DNA from: Ruminococcus sp. UBA7477
GTDB taxonomy: Bacteria; Bacillota; Clostridia; Oscillospirales; Ruminococcaceae
Assembly (NCBI GenBank): GCA_002479715.1
Contig: DLOT01000006.1
Span: forward strand, 94,187 to 109,720
Reading direction: 5' to 3'
DNA: 15,534 nucleotides
In this document: positions 14,958 to 15,534 of the stretch, in pieces
Layout of the letters: the number at the start of each line of letters is the position of its first letter
How positions within the stretch are numbered: the stretch's first letter is position 1
Translations under genes and position numbers: made by a program
The notes under the pieces: model-generated
The model's input: the letters and a program-made list of their open reading frames with translations, nothing else
The model's database searches: none
What the model was told of the DNA's origin: nothing

Positions 14958-15534
14958 ATGGAAAAATTATCATCTTACTCCCTTGCCGTGCTGGCGGTTT
15001 CGTCAGGCATATTCACCGCTTTCGCGCAGATAACAGCCGCTTGGTATATCTGCGGCGTGTGCATGATACCGCTGTTCATTATTCTGACCCGTTCGCCGCC
15101 AAAGCGCACCGCAAAGGCTGTGGCGGTATTTATGCTTTGCTACCACGGAATAATGTGCAGCTTTCTGATGACGCTTTACGACTACATCTCGGCGCCGAAG
15201 GCAGTTGCGATCATATTATGCGCCTTGGCGACAGCCGCACTGACGGCTCTGCAAAGCACTGTTATGATGATCGCCGTGCTTCCTGCGATCATGCTGAAGG
15301 CTCGTCCGTTTTTGAGATCGACTGTGTTTTCAGCCTGCTTCGTGCTTGGTCAGTTTCTTTTGGAGATCATGCCCCTGCTGGCATTCCCTTGGGCGCGGTT
15401 GGAAAACTCGCTCGCCTACCAGCCGCTGCTGCTTCAGACCTCAGCTCTGTTGGGCGGCAATTTCACGGCATTCATCATTTTGATGTTCAATGCCGCCGCC
15501 GCATTTATGCTTTCCGCACTTTGGCGCGAGCGAC
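14958..15534 (+). CDS. lnt: Apolipoprotein N-acyltransferase-like protein, N-terminal part (truncated by the window edge)
   Basis: The frame is open from ATG at 14958 to the window end: 192 residues and no stop. What is visible is the N-terminal membrane domain, with about six hydrophobic segments (8-28, 30-44, 53-72, 82-112, 120-142, 167-188). The stretch AFPWARLENSLAYQPLLLQ (142-160) resembles the FPW...LG(Y)SQ...PLLQ region after the membrane domain of Lnt proteins, which add a third acyl chain to lipoproteins. The carbon-nitrogen hydrolase domain that would carry the catalytic Glu-Lys-Cys lies outside the window, so activity cannot be judged. The start has only GGGG at 12 bases or TAGG at 3 bases; an in-frame TGA upstream leaves no earlier start. 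It is the only gene on the plus strand. Confidence 0.72.
   Translation, partial: MEKLSSYSLAVLAVSSGIFTAFAQITAAWYICGVCMIPLFIILTRSPPKRTAKAVAVFMLCYHGIMCSFLMTLYDYISAPKAVAIILCALATAALTALQSTVMMIAVLPAIMLKARPFLRSTVFSACFVLGQFLLEIMPLLAFPWARLENSLAYQPLLLQTSALLGGNFTAFIILMFNAAAAFMLSALWRER

Noticed and set aside
1..15534. CRISPR array, insertion sequence, prophage, tRNA or rRNA
   Set aside because: No regularly spaced repeats, transposase or integrase motifs, or cloverleaf-like sequence were seen in reading both strands.

Overview
The window comes from a low-to-moderate GC Firmicute, most likely an anaerobic gut-type clostridium of the Ruminococcaceae/Oscillospiraceae kind. The evidence is a T-box leader on a cysteine operon, strong AGGAGG-type ribosome binding sites, TATAAT promoters, a DUF1385-prmC pair, a recA-recX-rimO-pgsA run, and the general look of the proteins. 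The assignment is inference from gene content; no 16S or other marker is present. Thirteen complete genes... plus one more complete VanZ-like gene (14 in total) lie on the minus strand, and one gene truncated by the window edge lies on the plus strand. No mobile element, CRISPR array, rRNA or tRNA was seen.

Read in the direction of minus-strand transcription (right to left): a VanZ-like membrane protein (14908-14420) diverges from an apolipoprotein N-acyltransferase-like gene that runs off the right edge (14958-15534). A stand-alone citrate synthase gene (14199-12856) follows, with its own near-consensus promoter. Next comes a tight five-gene unit, 12704-7328: a beta-propeller-like lipoprotein, an OmpR/PhoB-type response regulator, a HAMP sensor kinase, a DUF1385 membrane protein and the release-factor methyltransferase PrmC. 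Short gaps and overlaps suggest one transcript from an extended -10 promoter near 12800.

A second unit has recA (own promoter near 7290, with a LexA-like imperfect box) and recX two bases downstream, then rimO and pgsA. rimO-pgsA can also be transcribed from a good internal promoter at 5341-5368. The last unit is cysE-cysS followed by a membrane-anchored cyclophilin-like protein. It starts from a promoter overlapping the pgsA stop codon and is controlled by a T-box whose antiterminator and terminator can be paired base by base; cysteinyl-tRNA charging therefore probably governs cysteine synthesis, cysteine charging and the cyclophilin together.

Most of this is core chromosome. The less ordinary parts are the lipoprotein/two-component module fused by overlap to DUF1385-prmC, the cyclophilin-like protein that has lost the usual catalytic residues inside a cysteine T-box operon, the Lnt-like gene in an apparent monoderm, and several inverted repeats overlapping promoters. 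Several gene starts were moved from the longest open frame to the start backed by a ribosome binding site (cysE, recA, DUF1385, citrate synthase).
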